Assembly (NCBI GenBank): GCA_947372465.1
Contig: CANBTT010000027.1
Span: 1 to 40,353, forward strand
DNA from: Burkholderiales bacterium
Lineage (GTDB): Bacteria; Pseudomonadota; Gammaproteobacteria; Burkholderiales; Burkholderiaceae_C
DNA: 40,353 nt
Reading direction: 5' to 3'
In this document: positions 1 to 7,705 of the stretch, one piece after another
Layout of the letters: every line of letters begins with the position of its first letter
Position numbering within the stretch: position 1 is the stretch's first letter
Program-made: the position numbers and the translations under genes
Notes under the pieces: model-generated
The model's database searches: none
Told to the model about the DNA's origin: nothing
What the model saw: the letters and a program-made list of their open reading frames with translations, nothing else

Positions 1-510
1 GAAGCCTATACCAAGCAGCCCTTAAAAGCTGAAGTGATCCCAGGGCTTGAACCCACTCAACGCTCAGAGCGCCCAAGAGGGTTTGATGACAAGCGCCAAG
101 CCCCAAGGGGTCGTGGACGCGGAGCGCCCGGAGGCGGTGGCGGTTTTGGCGGTGGCGGTTTTGGTGGTGGTGGTGGCTTTAGCGGCTCTAGAGACCGCGA
201 CGCCTCTGGGGGTGGTTTTGGTGGATCTCGCGACCGTGATGCCTCAGGCGGCGGCTTCGGTGGTTCAAGAGAGCGTGATGGCAACTCTGGTGGCGGTTTT
301 GCAGGTCGTTCCAATGAGGCTTACGCCAACGGTGGCGCAAGAGGGCGCGACTTCAATGCGCAAGGCCCAAGAGGCTTTAGCGAACCCAGAAGAGATGCTG
401 GCGCCCATGGAGCCCGTGACTTTAAAGCCGGCGCACCAAGAAACGGCCCAACAGTTGTCAAAGTTGGCAAACCTGCCGCATCAAGAAGCTTCAAGCCAAA
501 AGCAAGATAA
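1..510 (+). CDS. DEAD-box RNA helicase, C-terminal Gly/Arg-rich tail (5' truncated)
   Basis: The reading frame is open from the first base, so only the C-terminal 169 residues of a larger protein are present. The first residues (a KQPL..EVIPGLEP segment) resemble the end of the RecA2 helicase core of RhlE-type DEAD-box RNA helicases, which is followed by a low-complexity RNA-binding tail. The tail is rich in RGR, GGGF and SRDRD motifs, including three near-identical 13-residue units encoded at about 172-288. Such tails give unspecific RNA affinity to helicases of ribosome assembly and cold adaptation. No catalytic motif lies in the window, so the helicase identity is inferred from the junction sequence and tail only. 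A second RGG-tailed helicase lies at 22.6-24.4 kb. An RNA-binding protein of another type is possible but less likely. Confidence 0.7.
   Translation, partial: EAYTKQPLKAEVIPGLEPTQRSERPRGFDDKRQAPRGRGRGAPGGGGGFGGGGFGGGGGFSGSRDRDASGGGFGGSRDRDASGGGFGGSRERDGNSGGGFAGRSNEAYANGGARGRDFNAQGPRGFSEPRRDAGAHGARDFKAGAPRNGPTVVKVGKPAASRSFKPKAR
172..288 (+). repeat. Three imperfect 39-bp coding repeats in the helicase tail
   Basis: Three consecutive 13-codon units encode GGFSGSRDRDASG, GGFGGSRDRDASG and GGFGGSRERDGNS. The amino acids are better conserved than the synonymous codon positions, so the units look old and selected rather than newly duplicated. Confidence 0.75.
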
Positions 511-559
511 TTCGATGCAATGGGTTTGATGCCATAAAGCGTTGAATCCGAGCAATCAA

Positions 560-597
560 CCACTGCCTGAGAGCTTTTTCTCTGCAGTGGTTTTTTT
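560..597 (+). terminator. Rho-independent terminator of the helicase gene
   Basis: A perfect 7-bp stem CCACTGC (560-566) and GCAGTGG (584-590) is followed by seven T residues (591-597). It lies 50 bp after the helicase stop, and its T-run touches the stop codon of the convergent methyltransferase gene. Confidence 0.85.
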
Positions 598-1210
598 ATG
601 GCTTGCGTGCAAAAATTTGAGACGTCCGCTGATCGCCTTTGTGGTAATCGCCTTCATTCAATTCTCTGACGGATTCATCTGAGAAAAGTATTTCTAGCGG
701 AGAGATCTCATCGATCAGGGCTTGAACACCTGGATAGCGACCCCCCTCTTTGGACTCAGCGCTTGATTTGGTCTCAAGAACAAAGAGGCCTTGAGGTCTC
801 AGTGCCGCAAAAAGCTTTTGATAGTGACGCTTGCGAATGCCAACAATGGGTTGGTAAAAAATAGAGGCGATCAGATCCCAATGATTGTCTTGAAGTTGGT
901 AGTCATTTAAATCGGTCAGCTCGTAGTTCAGCGATACAGATTTTTGATCGGCCAAGGACAATGCTTTGATTTTTGCTGCTGGTGAAAAGTCAAGACTCGT
1001 GACTTGATAACCAAGTTGTGCCAAATACACGCCATTTCTGCCTTCTCCATCGGCCAAACAAAGTGCCTTTGCGCCTTTGCTAGGCGGCAACTTGATGTGT
1101 GCCTGTAAAAATGCATTGGGCGCTTGTCCGTAGGCGTAGGCTTCCTTTTCGTACCGCTCGTCCCAGTATTTTGGGTCTGTGTTGGATGGTTTTTGAGCAA
1201 AGTGCGACAT
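596..1210 (-). CDS. Class I SAM-dependent methyltransferase (TehB-like)
   Basis: A 204-residue soluble protein with a class I Rossmann methyltransferase fold. The N-terminal segment (KYWDERY..EAYAYGQAPN) is typical of TehB/thiopurine-type methyltransferases. Motif I is LCLADGEGRNGVYLA near residue 50, where E/D-G-E-G-R-N binds S-adenosylmethionine, and an acidic LDFS follows at the end of the next strand. The length matches the family. The substrate cannot be read from the sequence; relatives methylate small molecules such as thiols or oxyanions. It lies 44 bp downstream of another methyltransferase on the same strand and probably ends that operon. The ATG start at 1208-1210 gives the complete conserved N-terminus. 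Confidence 0.8.
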   Translation of the reverse strand: MSHFAQKPSNTDPKYWDERYEKEAYAYGQAPNAFLQAHIKLPPSKGAKALCLADGEGRNGVYLAQLGYQVTSLDFSPAAKIKALSLADQKSVSLNYELTDLNDYQLQDNHWDLIASIFYQPIVGIRKRHYQKLFAALRPQGLFVLETKSSAESKEGGRYPGVQALIDEISPLEILFSDESVRELNEGDYHKGDQRTSQIFARKP

Positions 1211-1254
1211 TGGCGTGTCCAGTCAAATGTTGGAAATTCAAAGATCAAGTGGTG

Positions 1255-2421
1255 TCATTGCATTTGCTGCAACTTTAATCTCCAAAGGGATGTGAGCTCT
1301 TGACTTCTGGCTTCAAAAAAGGGATCGCTGAGATCCTTGGTTTTTGCGTGCGTGGGCTTCGTGTTCAAAATCTCTACGGTGGTTAAGCCAGCCTGCGCGA
1401 TCCAGTGTTCAAGTTCATGCCGGTGTCGAAGGCCCAATCTTTCGGCCAGGTCAGACATGATGAGCCAAGCTTCGCCCGAGGCAAGAAGATGATCTTTAAG
1501 ACCACTTAAAAACCCCTTGAGCATTTGACTGTTTTCATCAAAGATCGCTTTCTCGATGGCTGACCTGGCCTTGCCAGGTAGCCACGGTGGGTTGCAAACA
1601 ATCAAGTTGGCCTTTGAAGCTGGAAACAAGTTACATTGTAAAAGTGTGACCTTGTCGGACAAACCCAGTCGCTTTAAATTGTCACTGGCGCATTCAATCG
1701 AACGCGCCTCAGAGTCCGTGGCAATCACATGGGTCACGCCACGTCTGAGCAGCATGGCACTGATCACGCCCGTGCCAACACCGATATCAAATGCAACAAA
1801 ACCATTGCCGCTCAGATCAATGGGTGCTTGATGGATGAGTGCCAAATATTCACCTCTTACAGGTGAAAATACACCATGGTAAGGGAAGATTTTATTCATG
1901 GGGGCCGAGCCCATGAATCGTTCATCCAATTCAATGCCTTTTTTGAACCACTCGTAAGCGCCTATGAAGCCCAAAAGTTCTCTGAGCGAAATCAAATGAG
2001 CTTGCTGAGTTGGTGCACCTAAAACATGGTTTAAAACGTCGCTCACCAAAGGCGCTCGTTTGAGTTCAATCCGGTAAGACGCATCAATGGGGATCAACAG
2101 TTTGCTGAGCACATTCAAACGTTGAGATTGATGCAAACGGTGGATATGAAAGCGTTCAAGAATTGGTTTATTTAGAAGCTGTTCGGTTTGCTTTTTACTG
2201 ATGAGCCTTTTTGACATGGCCAGCAACAACTGTCGAGCATTGTGAAAATCGCCCTGCCAAATCATGCCAGTTCCGGCTTTGGCAAGTCTCAATGCCTCGT
2301 GTGTATTCAAGTCATCTCGAACTTCAATCCATGATTTTGGACGATCCAGCGCGCTTTCGCTAAGCCAGTGATGATGCAAAAATGCCAACGGAAGAGTTGC
2401 GTCCTCGCGATCGTGCACCAT
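1255..2421 (-). CDS. SAM-dependent methyltransferase with an NPPW catalytic motif (PrmC/HemK-like)
   Basis: About 388 residues from the first ATG. The C-terminal half is a methyltransferase: motif I FDIGVGTGVISAML, acidic ATDSEA, and the NPPW tetrad (VCNPPWLPG) that in PrmC, RsmC and related enzymes positions a planar amide or amino nitrogen. The N-terminal half has no motif I recognise and may be a substrate-recognition region. The open frame extends to a TTG at 2472 that directly abuts the stop of the upstream CoA-transferase; coupled initiation there would add 17 residues, but no clear ribosome binding site supports it, so I give the ATG at 2419-2421. Substrate unknown; glutamine of a protein or a base in nucleic acid are the family precedents. 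Confidence 0.75.
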   Translation of the reverse strand: MVHDREDATLPLAFLHHHWLSESALDRPKSWIEVRDDLNTHEALRLAKAGTGMIWQGDFHNARQLLLAMSKRLISKKQTEQLLNKPILERFHIHRLHQSQRLNVLSKLLIPIDASYRIELKRAPLVSDVLNHVLGAPTQQAHLISLRELLGFIGAYEWFKKGIELDERFMGSAPMNKIFPYHGVFSPVRGEYLALIHQAPIDLSGNGFVAFDIGVGTGVISAMLLRRGVTHVIATDSEARSIECASDNLKRLGLSDKVTLLQCNLFPASKANLIVCNPPWLPGKARSAIEKAIFDENSQMLKGFLSGLKDHLLASGEAWLIMSDLAERLGLRHRHELEHWIAQAGLTTVEILNTKPTHAKTKDLSDPFFEARSQELTSLWRLKLQQMQ

Positions 2422-2472
2422 GATTTGTTGAGGCGTTTGTGCGAAGGGTGTAGTTGGGTTCAAACTGAGCAA

Positions 2473-3711
2473 TCAGGAGTGTTGTTGTGACATGGAAACG
2501 ATGCCCTTGTCCAAAAGAATTTTTATTTGCTCATCGCTGATCCCAATGGATTTTAAGGTCGCATGGGTGTCCTCACCAAGTTCAGGGGCAAGCTTCGGGC
2601 GGTGGCCTGGTGTGCGACTGAGTTTGGGCACAACGCCGGGCACATCCAGTTGTGAACCGTCTCTCAGCGTCAATTTCTCAATCATACCTCTGGCGATGTA
2701 ATGAGGATCTTTGCTGATATCGGCAATGTTGTAGATTTTCCCTGCAGGCACTTGGGCAGCGTCAAGAACTTTTAAGACCTCATCGACTGAAAGCGTCGCG
2801 CTCCAGTCGGAAATGGCTTGGTCGATTTCATTGACTCGACGCACACGACCTGTGTTGTCACTGAGATCGGGGTCTTGTCCCAAGTCATCTCGATCGATGG
2901 CGTGCATGAGTCGCTTGTAAATGCTGTCACCATTGCCTGCTATCAGCGCATAGGCGTTGTCTTTGCAGCGATAAGCGTTGGTTGGGGCGATACCAGGGAG
3001 CGCGCTCCCTGCGGCCTCTCGAACGATGCCTTTGAGGCTGAATTCGGGCAACAAACTTTCCATGCAATTGAAAACAGCTTCATAAAGTGCGACATCAATC
3101 ACTTGCCCTTTGCCCGAACGATTGCGTTCATGCAAAGACATCAAAATCCCAATGACGCCGTGCAAGGCTGCCAAGGTGTCCCCGATGGAGATGCCGACTC
3201 TGACTGGAACTCGACCGGGCTCAGCTGTGAGGTGACGCATGCCGCCCATGGCTTCAGCGATCACGCCAAAGCCAGGTTTGTCCTTGTAGGGACCCGTTTG
3301 GCCGTACCCGCTGATTCTTAGGACGATCAATCTGGGGTTGATGTTGAGCAACTCCTCTGGCCCCATCCCCCATGACTCAAGCGTGCCGGGCCGAAAGTTT
3401 TCAATCAAGACGTCAGCGGTTTTGATCAATTCACGCACAATGTCTTGCCCCTCTTTTTGGCGCAAGTCCAAACTGAGAGATTTTTTATTTCTTGACTGAA
3501 CTTGCCACCAAAGCGAGGTGCCTTCATGCATGACGCGCCAAACACGCAAGGGGTCTCCCGACTTAGGGGATTCAATTTTAATGACCTCAGCACCAAAATC
3601 AGCCAAAGTTTTTGCTGCAAAGGGGCCGGCGATGAGTTGACCCATTTCAATCACTTTAAGGTCGGCCAAGGGGCCTGAACTAGGGGGAAGGTGAGAAGTT
3701 GCTGAGGCCAT
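2473..3711 (-). CDS. Class III (CaiB/BaiF family) CoA-transferase
   Basis: About 412 residues from the chosen ATG at 3709-3711, the usual size for family III CoA-transferases. These enzymes move CoA between carboxylic acids through an enzyme-bound mixed anhydride on an aspartate. Family features are present: the N-terminal LKVIEMGQLIAGPFA and LADFGAEVIKIE, then GDPLRVWR, NFRPGTLESWG, and a GD in SIGDTLAALHG whose Asp matches the catalytic residue of formyl-CoA transferase. The frame stays open to 3768, but that extension (a hydrophobic, non-conserved stretch) lies upstream of the conserved start. It is followed immediately by the methyltransferase gene. The acid substrate is unknown; succinyl-CoA-dependent activation of an organic acid is a reasonable guess. 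Confidence 0.85.
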   Translation of the reverse strand: MASATSHLPPSSGPLADLKVIEMGQLIAGPFAAKTLADFGAEVIKIESPKSGDPLRVWRVMHEGTSLWWQVQSRNKKSLSLDLRQKEGQDIVRELIKTADVLIENFRPGTLESWGMGPEELLNINPRLIVLRISGYGQTGPYKDKPGFGVIAEAMGGMRHLTAEPGRVPVRVGISIGDTLAALHGVIGILMSLHERNRSGKGQVIDVALYEAVFNCMESLLPEFSLKGIVREAAGSALPGIAPTNAYRCKDNAYALIAGNGDSIYKRLMHAIDRDDLGQDPDLSDNTGRVRRVNEIDQAISDWSATLSVDEVLKVLDAAQVPAGKIYNIADISKDPHYIARGMIEKLTLRDGSQLDVPGVVPKLSRTPGHRPKLAPELGEDTHATLKSIGISDEQIKILLDKGIVSMSQQHS

Positions 3712-3814
3712 GATTGTTCGATAAAAGATGAGAAATGAGGCAGGGTGGTTTGAGCTAAATACTACCAAATAAATGAGCTGAGAAACGTAGATTTATACCT
3801 GATTGAAATCGTAT

Positions 3815-3870
3815 GCATTTGCTTTGCAAATGCCATTGAAAGTGTTTTTCGAGGCGAAACACGCAAATGC
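3815..3870. repeat. Three GCAAATGC boxes, two forming a perfect inverted repeat
   Basis: GCATTTGC (3815-3822), TTT, and GCAAATGC (3826-3833) form a 19-base perfect inverted repeat; a third copy of GCAAATGC lies at 3863-3870, 37 bp further on. Between them, GTGTTTTTCGAGGCGAAACAC (3842-3862) can also fold. The whole lies in the 188-bp gap between the divergent CoA-transferase gene and the membrane-protein cassette, where operators would be expected. Function is not known. Confidence 0.5.
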
Positions 3871-3898
3871 GAGCAAAATAGAGGCATATTGAGCTGAA

Positions 3899-3942
3899 TC
3901 AATCCTTTGGGATTGACTTTTGGCGCAGTCTTCATTTATATT
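3899..3942 (+). promoter_or_regulatory. Candidate sigma-70 promoter with overlapping inverted repeat
   Basis: The -35 box TTGACT (3913-3918) and -10 box TATATT (3937-3942) each match five of six consensus bases, with an 18-bp spacer. Initiation would fall near 3949, giving a leader of only about 11 bases before the ATG at 3960. The inverted repeat TCAATCC (3899-3905), TTTG, GGATTGA (3910-3916) overlaps the -35 box, as a repressor operator would. Confidence 0.5.
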
Positions 3943-3959
3943 GAAGCAAAAAAGACACA

Positions 3960-4472
3960 ATGACAATCACCTTAATTATTCTATATTTTGTGTTGCTGTT
4001 TGCTGCACTTTTTTTCAAGACCAGAGAAATCAAAAGCCCTTGGTTGTTTTATTTGCGGGCATTTTTCCCGAATTGGAAGTTTTTTCATGCCGTTGGCTAT
4101 GCGCCAAGGCTTTACGTGCAAATCAAGGGAAACAAGGGCGATTGGTTGGATTGGCAAATTGTCTATCCTAGGGTCAAGAGAAATCCCTTTCATGTTTTTC
4201 ATAACCCAAAGGTCAACGTGCACTTGGCCAATCAAAATTTGGTGGAACATTTTGTCAACGATCTCAATCAACTGCCTCTACATGGGGATGCGCGACATTT
4301 GGTGACCTACGATCTGGTTTGTAGGCTTGCGCGCTCATTTGCGGAAAAGTGTTCAGTTGAATATCAGTCTTATCGCTTTGAAATTCGAATGGAGATGCCA
4401 CAACTCAATCATCCATTAGAGCCCAAAGATGTACAAGTGATGCTGGCTTCGCCAGAGTTAATCAATGAGTGA
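3960..4472 (+). CDS. Unrecognised protein with one N-terminal membrane segment
   Basis: A 170-residue protein that I do not recognise. Residues 1-19 (TITLIILYFVLLFAALFF) form a hydrophobic membrane segment or uncleaved signal anchor, followed by a basic stretch (KTREIKSP) and a soluble domain of about 140 residues rich in aromatic and basic residues (YLRAFFPNWKFFHAVGYAPRL). There is no cysteine cluster or nucleotide-binding motif. It overlaps the next gene, an HTTM-like membrane protein, by eight bases (ATGAGTGA), so translation is probably coupled and the two products may act together. By length and position it could be an accessory subunit of that membrane protein. ATG start at 3960; the ribosome binding site is weak, but the upstream promoter fits a very short leader. 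Confidence 0.75.
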   Translation: MTITLIILYFVLLFAALFFKTREIKSPWLFYLRAFFPNWKFFHAVGYAPRLYVQIKGNKGDWLDWQIVYPRVKRNPFHVFHNPKVNVHLANQNLVEHFVNDLNQLPLHGDARHLVTYDLVCRLARSFAEKCSVEYQSYRFEIRMEMPQLNHPLEPKDVQVMLASPELINE

Positions 4473-5262
4473 AATTCAATCGATTCACTGGCTCAGTTTA
4501 TTTCTTGGCTTCAGTTTACTCATTCAAACCGTTGAGTTTTTTAGAATTCAAAGTGATATGAAGGATAAAGGGGTGTGGGTCTGGTCGGTGCTAAGAAAAG
4601 AGTTGCCTTTAAATGCGCCTTGGATCCGTCGTTTTTTCGACTTCATTTTTCAAGACCAAGTGCACTTCCTTCATTTGTGTGCAAGGTTTATGGGCGTGAT
4701 GATTTTGCTCATTGATGGCTCGAATCTTTGGTTGATGGCGTTTTTGTTTTTTAGCAATATAACTTTGCTGTTTCGTTTTCGTGGTGCTTTTAATGGCGGC
4801 AGCGATTTTTTGAGCTTGGTGGTGATTACTGGGCTTTTGTTGGCCGAGTTATGTCACTGGATCAGTCCAGACATCTGGGGCTACAAAGCGGGACTTTGGT
4901 ACATCACATTGCATACAGTATCCTCCTATTTCATATCGGGCTGGGTCAAGCTAAAGCGGCGCGAGTGGCGTGACGGATCGGCCTTGGTGATGTTTTTGGA
5001 TGGGGGGATTTATGGACCATTGGATGTGAAAAGCATCTTTAGATCAAGGCCTGTTGCCATTGTATGCAGTTGGAGTTTTATTTTGTGGGAGGGTGTTGCC
5101 CCTTTGCTTCTCTTAAGTGCGGATGTTGCCCTGGTCTACTGTCAAGTTGCAGCACTGTTTCATTTTTTGGTTTTTTGGTTTTTTGGACTCAATCGTTTCT
5201 TTTGGGCATGGTGCGCATCCTTTCCTGCACTTATATATTGCGCAGGTCGATTGCCCATATAG
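4465..5262 (+). CDS. HTTM-like (vitamin K-dependent carboxylase-like) integral membrane protein
   Basis: A 265-residue protein with about six hydrophobic segments. The pattern resembles the HTTM (horizontally transferred transmembrane) family, related to the vitamin K-dependent gamma-carboxylase membrane domain: an RFRGAFNGGSDFL loop between membrane segments, where family members carry an NGGD-type motif, and then YFISGWVKLKRREWRDGSA, matching the family's Y..AG..KL....W..G motif. It is shorter than HTTM proteins with a periplasmic extension. The biochemical role of bacterial HTTM proteins is mostly unknown. It overlaps the preceding small membrane protein gene and is followed 33 bp later by an alpha/beta hydrolase, suggesting a three-gene operon. 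Family assignment is by motif and is moderately certain. Confidence 0.7.
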   Translation: MSEIQSIHWLSLFLGFSLLIQTVEFFRIQSDMKDKGVWVWSVLRKELPLNAPWIRRFFDFIFQDQVHFLHLCARFMGVMILLIDGSNLWLMAFLFFSNITLLFRFRGAFNGGSDFLSLVVITGLLLAELCHWISPDIWGYKAGLWYITLHTVSSYFISGWVKLKRREWRDGSALVMFLDGGIYGPLDVKSIFRSRPVAIVCSWSFILWEGVAPLLLLSADVALVYCQVAALFHFLVFWFFGLNRFFWAWCASFPALIYCAGRLPI

Positions 5263-5295
5263 AATGGTTTTAAATATTTCAAAAGGTTTTTAATC

Positions 5296-6183
5296 ATGAA
5301 CAAGCACTCTGCTGAATGGTACAACAGCATGTACAACAACCGAGAATTGGTTCCTCAGGCTGGCGCGCACATTGAATTTTGGCAGAATCGATCGCAAGAA
5401 GTCTTGAGAGAGACATCCAATTCCAGGGTGCAGGCGTTTTTTGGTGATGGGCAATTTGAAAATCTAGACATCTATCCCGTGGTCAATGCGTCTAAGCATG
5501 AAAAGACCAAACTCGCCCCGGTTGTAGTTTTTATTCACGGAGGCTATTGGCGCTCTTTGTACAAGGAGGACCATGCCTTTGTAGCTCCCGCTATCAATCA
5601 ACTTGGTGCTTGCGCTGTTGTCTTGAATTATGATTTGTGTCCACAAGTGAGCGTTGAGCAAATTACCATGCAAATGGTCAAAGCCCTGGCTTGGGTATGG
5701 GCGCATATTGCGGAATATGGTGGAGACCCCACACGGATTCATTTGGTTGGCCATTCTGCTGGAGGCCATTTGAGTGCTTTGCTGATGAATGCGCGGTGGA
5801 AAAAGTTCAATAATGCACTTCCCAAGGATTTGATAAAAAGCGGACTGTCAATTTCTGGCTTGCATGAATTGGAGTCAATTCGAAAGACGCCTTTTTTGAA
5901 TGTTTCTCTTAAATTGGATGAGGCAAGTGCTGTTAAATTAAGTCCAGCGTGGATGCCCAAGCCCAAAAGAGGTCAGCTGTACTGCGTTGTGGGGGGGCTT
6001 GAAAGCGCTGAATTTATACGTCAATGCCAAATGATACAAAAATCATGGGGCAAAAAAGTCGTGCCAGTTGCCAAGATCGTTCAAGGGCTCCAGCATTTTT
6101 CAATTCTTGAGAGTCTATTGGCACCTGATTCAGTGGTGAGCAAAATTTTGAAAAAAATGCTTAAAAAATCAAAGATTCAGTAA
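5296..6183 (+). CDS. Alpha/beta hydrolase, kynurenine formamidase-like
   Basis: A 295-residue soluble alpha/beta hydrolase without a signal peptide. The oxyanion-hole motif HGGYW is at residues 81-85 and the nucleophile elbow GHSAGGH gives Ser154. Near the C-terminus, QHFSIL supplies the likely catalytic His, and VVGGLESAEFIRQ matches the acidic-residue region (E/D-SPEF-RQ) of arylformamidases. This combination is typical of AFMID/BNA7-type kynurenine formamidase-like esterases. No kynureninase or tryptophan dioxygenase gene lies nearby, so kynurenine breakdown is not supported; an esterase or amidase acting on a product of the neighbouring membrane proteins is possible. An AAAGG sequence precedes the ATG. 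Convergent with the DMT transporter gene, only two bases apart. Confidence 0.8.
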   Translation: MNKHSAEWYNSMYNNRELVPQAGAHIEFWQNRSQEVLRETSNSRVQAFFGDGQFENLDIYPVVNASKHEKTKLAPVVVFIHGGYWRSLYKEDHAFVAPAINQLGACAVVLNYDLCPQVSVEQITMQMVKALAWVWAHIAEYGGDPTRIHLVGHSAGGHLSALLMNARWKKFNNALPKDLIKSGLSISGLHELESIRKTPFLNVSLKLDEASAVKLSPAWMPKPKRGQLYCVVGGLESAEFIRQCQMIQKSWGKKVVPVAKIVQGLQHFSILESLLAPDSVVSKILKKMLKKSKIQ

Positions 6184-6185
6184 AT

Positions 6186-7073
6186 TTAATTTTTCTTAAT
6201 CAGGCCGCTGGACAATGCTGTTCCAAAGAGAACAATCAGTGCGCTGATCACCATGATCAGCGTGATGCTTTCGTCCAGGACGTAAAGGCCCAAGCAGGTT
6301 GCAATGACGGAAACCAAATAAGTGATGGTCATTGATCTGGCTGCACCAATTTTAGAAATGATCCGAAAGAACAAGGCGTAGGCAACAGCGGTGCTAAATA
6401 CACCAGATAAAGTGATTGCTATGGTGCTGCTAAGGCTCGGCCACTCACTGGGTAAATCAAAGAGGGCAGGGATAAAAAGTGCAATACTCGCACCCATCAA
6501 ACAGCCCGTTGCATTGAGCATGGGTGAGAAATTTCGCATGTATTTTTGAGTGAAATTGGCGCCCAGTCCGTAGAAAAAAGTTGCAAGCAAGCAGGCCAAT
6601 ATGGCGATCACATGATGGCTGTTGTGCAATTCTCCGGGTTTGGATGCATTCAATATAAGGGACGTCACACCAAGAAAACCAAGCATCAAGCCTGTCACTC
6701 TGAGAGGTGTGAGTCGCTCGCGAAGCCAAATCCAAGCAATCAAGGCGCCAAACATAGGGGTTGTTGCGTTGAGAACGCTTGATAGGCCTGTGCTCAATGA
6801 GGTGAGTGCATAAAAATAACAGCTAAAGGGCACTGCGCAACTCAATAGGCCGGCAATGGTCATCTTTTTCCAGTTATTCAAGAGCACACCGAGTTCTCCT
6901 TGCTCGATGATGTAGGGGAGCAAGATCACAGAAGCAATGCTCACTCTCAGCCAAGAGCTTAAGAAAGGACCAAACGATTTGGTTGCCTCGCGCATGAGTA
7001 AAAAAGAGGTGCCCCAGCAAATTGAGAGAATAAGATAATCTATTACCCAGGAGGTATTTTTTTGCGCTTTCAT
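6186..7073 (-). CDS. DMT/EamA family transporter
   Basis: A 295-residue, ten-helix membrane protein of the drug/metabolite transporter superfamily. Two EamA repeats are visible: residues 8-140 begin with WVIDYLILSICWGTSFLLMREATK and end in helices with LGFLGVTSLIL, and residues 150-290 repeat the pattern, with RSMTITYLVSVIATCLGLYVLDE in the second half. These carriers usually export metabolites such as amino acids or nucleosides; the substrate is not predictable. Its start overlaps the stop of ogt by four bases (ATGA), so the two are co-transcribed and translationally coupled. Confidence 0.9.
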   Translation of the reverse strand: MKAQKNTSWVIDYLILSICWGTSFLLMREATKSFGPFLSSWLRVSIASVILLPYIIEQGELGVLLNNWKKMTIAGLLSCAVPFSCYFYALTSLSTGLSSVLNATTPMFGALIAWIWLRERLTPLRVTGLMLGFLGVTSLILNASKPGELHNSHHVIAILACLLATFFYGLGANFTQKYMRNFSPMLNATGCLMGASIALFIPALFDLPSEWPSLSSTIAITLSGVFSTAVAYALFFRIISKIGAARSMTITYLVSVIATCLGLYVLDESITLIMVISALIVLFGTALSSGLIKKN

Positions 7074-7597
7074 TTTTGGGGTGTTGTATGGCGCAGTTTT
7101 TCAAGGCCAAGGAGATACTTTTTCCGCTCAATACCACCTGCATAACCCGTGAGATCGCCATTGGAGCCAATCACTCGGTGACATGGAATGATCACACTGA
7201 TTGGATTTTTACCAATGGCTGCACCTACAGCTCTCGTGGCATTTGGGCGACTGATTGTGCGTGCAATGTCGGAATAACTGACAGTATGTCCGAAGGGAAC
7301 GTTTAAAAGTGCTAGCCATACATCCTTTTGAAATGATGTACCTAAGTTGTTGAGATCCAGTTCAATGTTAAATTTATCAATTTGATTCTTGAAGTAGTTC
7401 TCCAATTGAAGCTTGACGGCTTGATGAAAACGCTTGCCTATGGTGGGGTCTTGACTGCATTGCTCAAGAGATTGTTTTGGAAAGTGCGATTGACCAATGA
7501 ACCAGCATCCCCGAAGGCCTTTTTCTGAGCAGATGGTCAAGACATCACCAATTGGGGTGGGTATCAAGGCTTGGCTGTAAGGGGCGTTAGACATCAT
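7070..7597 (-). CDS. ogt: Methylated-DNA--protein-cysteine methyltransferase
   Basis: A 175-residue suicide DNA-repair protein that moves the alkyl group of O6-alkylguanine to its own cysteine. The active-site motif PCHRVIG is present, preceded by the DNA-binding helix region SYSDIARTISRPNATRAVGAAIGKNP with the arginine finger in RAVG. Typical C-terminal sequence GYAGGIERKKYLL follows. Length matches Ogt rather than the two-domain Ada. First gene of a two-gene operon with the DMT transporter. The start is either the first or second of two adjacent Met codons. Confidence 0.93.
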   Translation of the reverse strand: MMSNAPYSQALIPTPIGDVLTICSEKGLRGCWFIGQSHFPKQSLEQCSQDPTIGKRFHQAVKLQLENYFKNQIDKFNIELDLNNLGTSFQKDVWLALLNVPFGHTVSYSDIARTISRPNATRAVGAAIGKNPISVIIPCHRVIGSNGDLTGYAGGIERKKYLLGLEKLRHTTPQK

Positions 7598-7705
7598 GGG
7601 AATTGGTGATCACGGCTGAATCTGATTGTCAACAAATCATAACAGGCTTGTGAAAAGTTTGCTTTTATACTTAAGATCGCCTTTGAAAGAACATAAAATA
7701 TAAAT

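Noticed and set aside
57..314. Minus-strand Pro-rich open frame opposite the helicase tail
   Set aside because: It is the complement of GGN-rich codons in the plus-strand tail, which creates CCN (Pro) codons; no start signal or family resemblance.
5296..6183. Kynurenine catabolism operon
   Set aside because: Only the formamidase-like hydrolase is present; no tryptophan 2,3-dioxygenase or kynureninase is adjacent.
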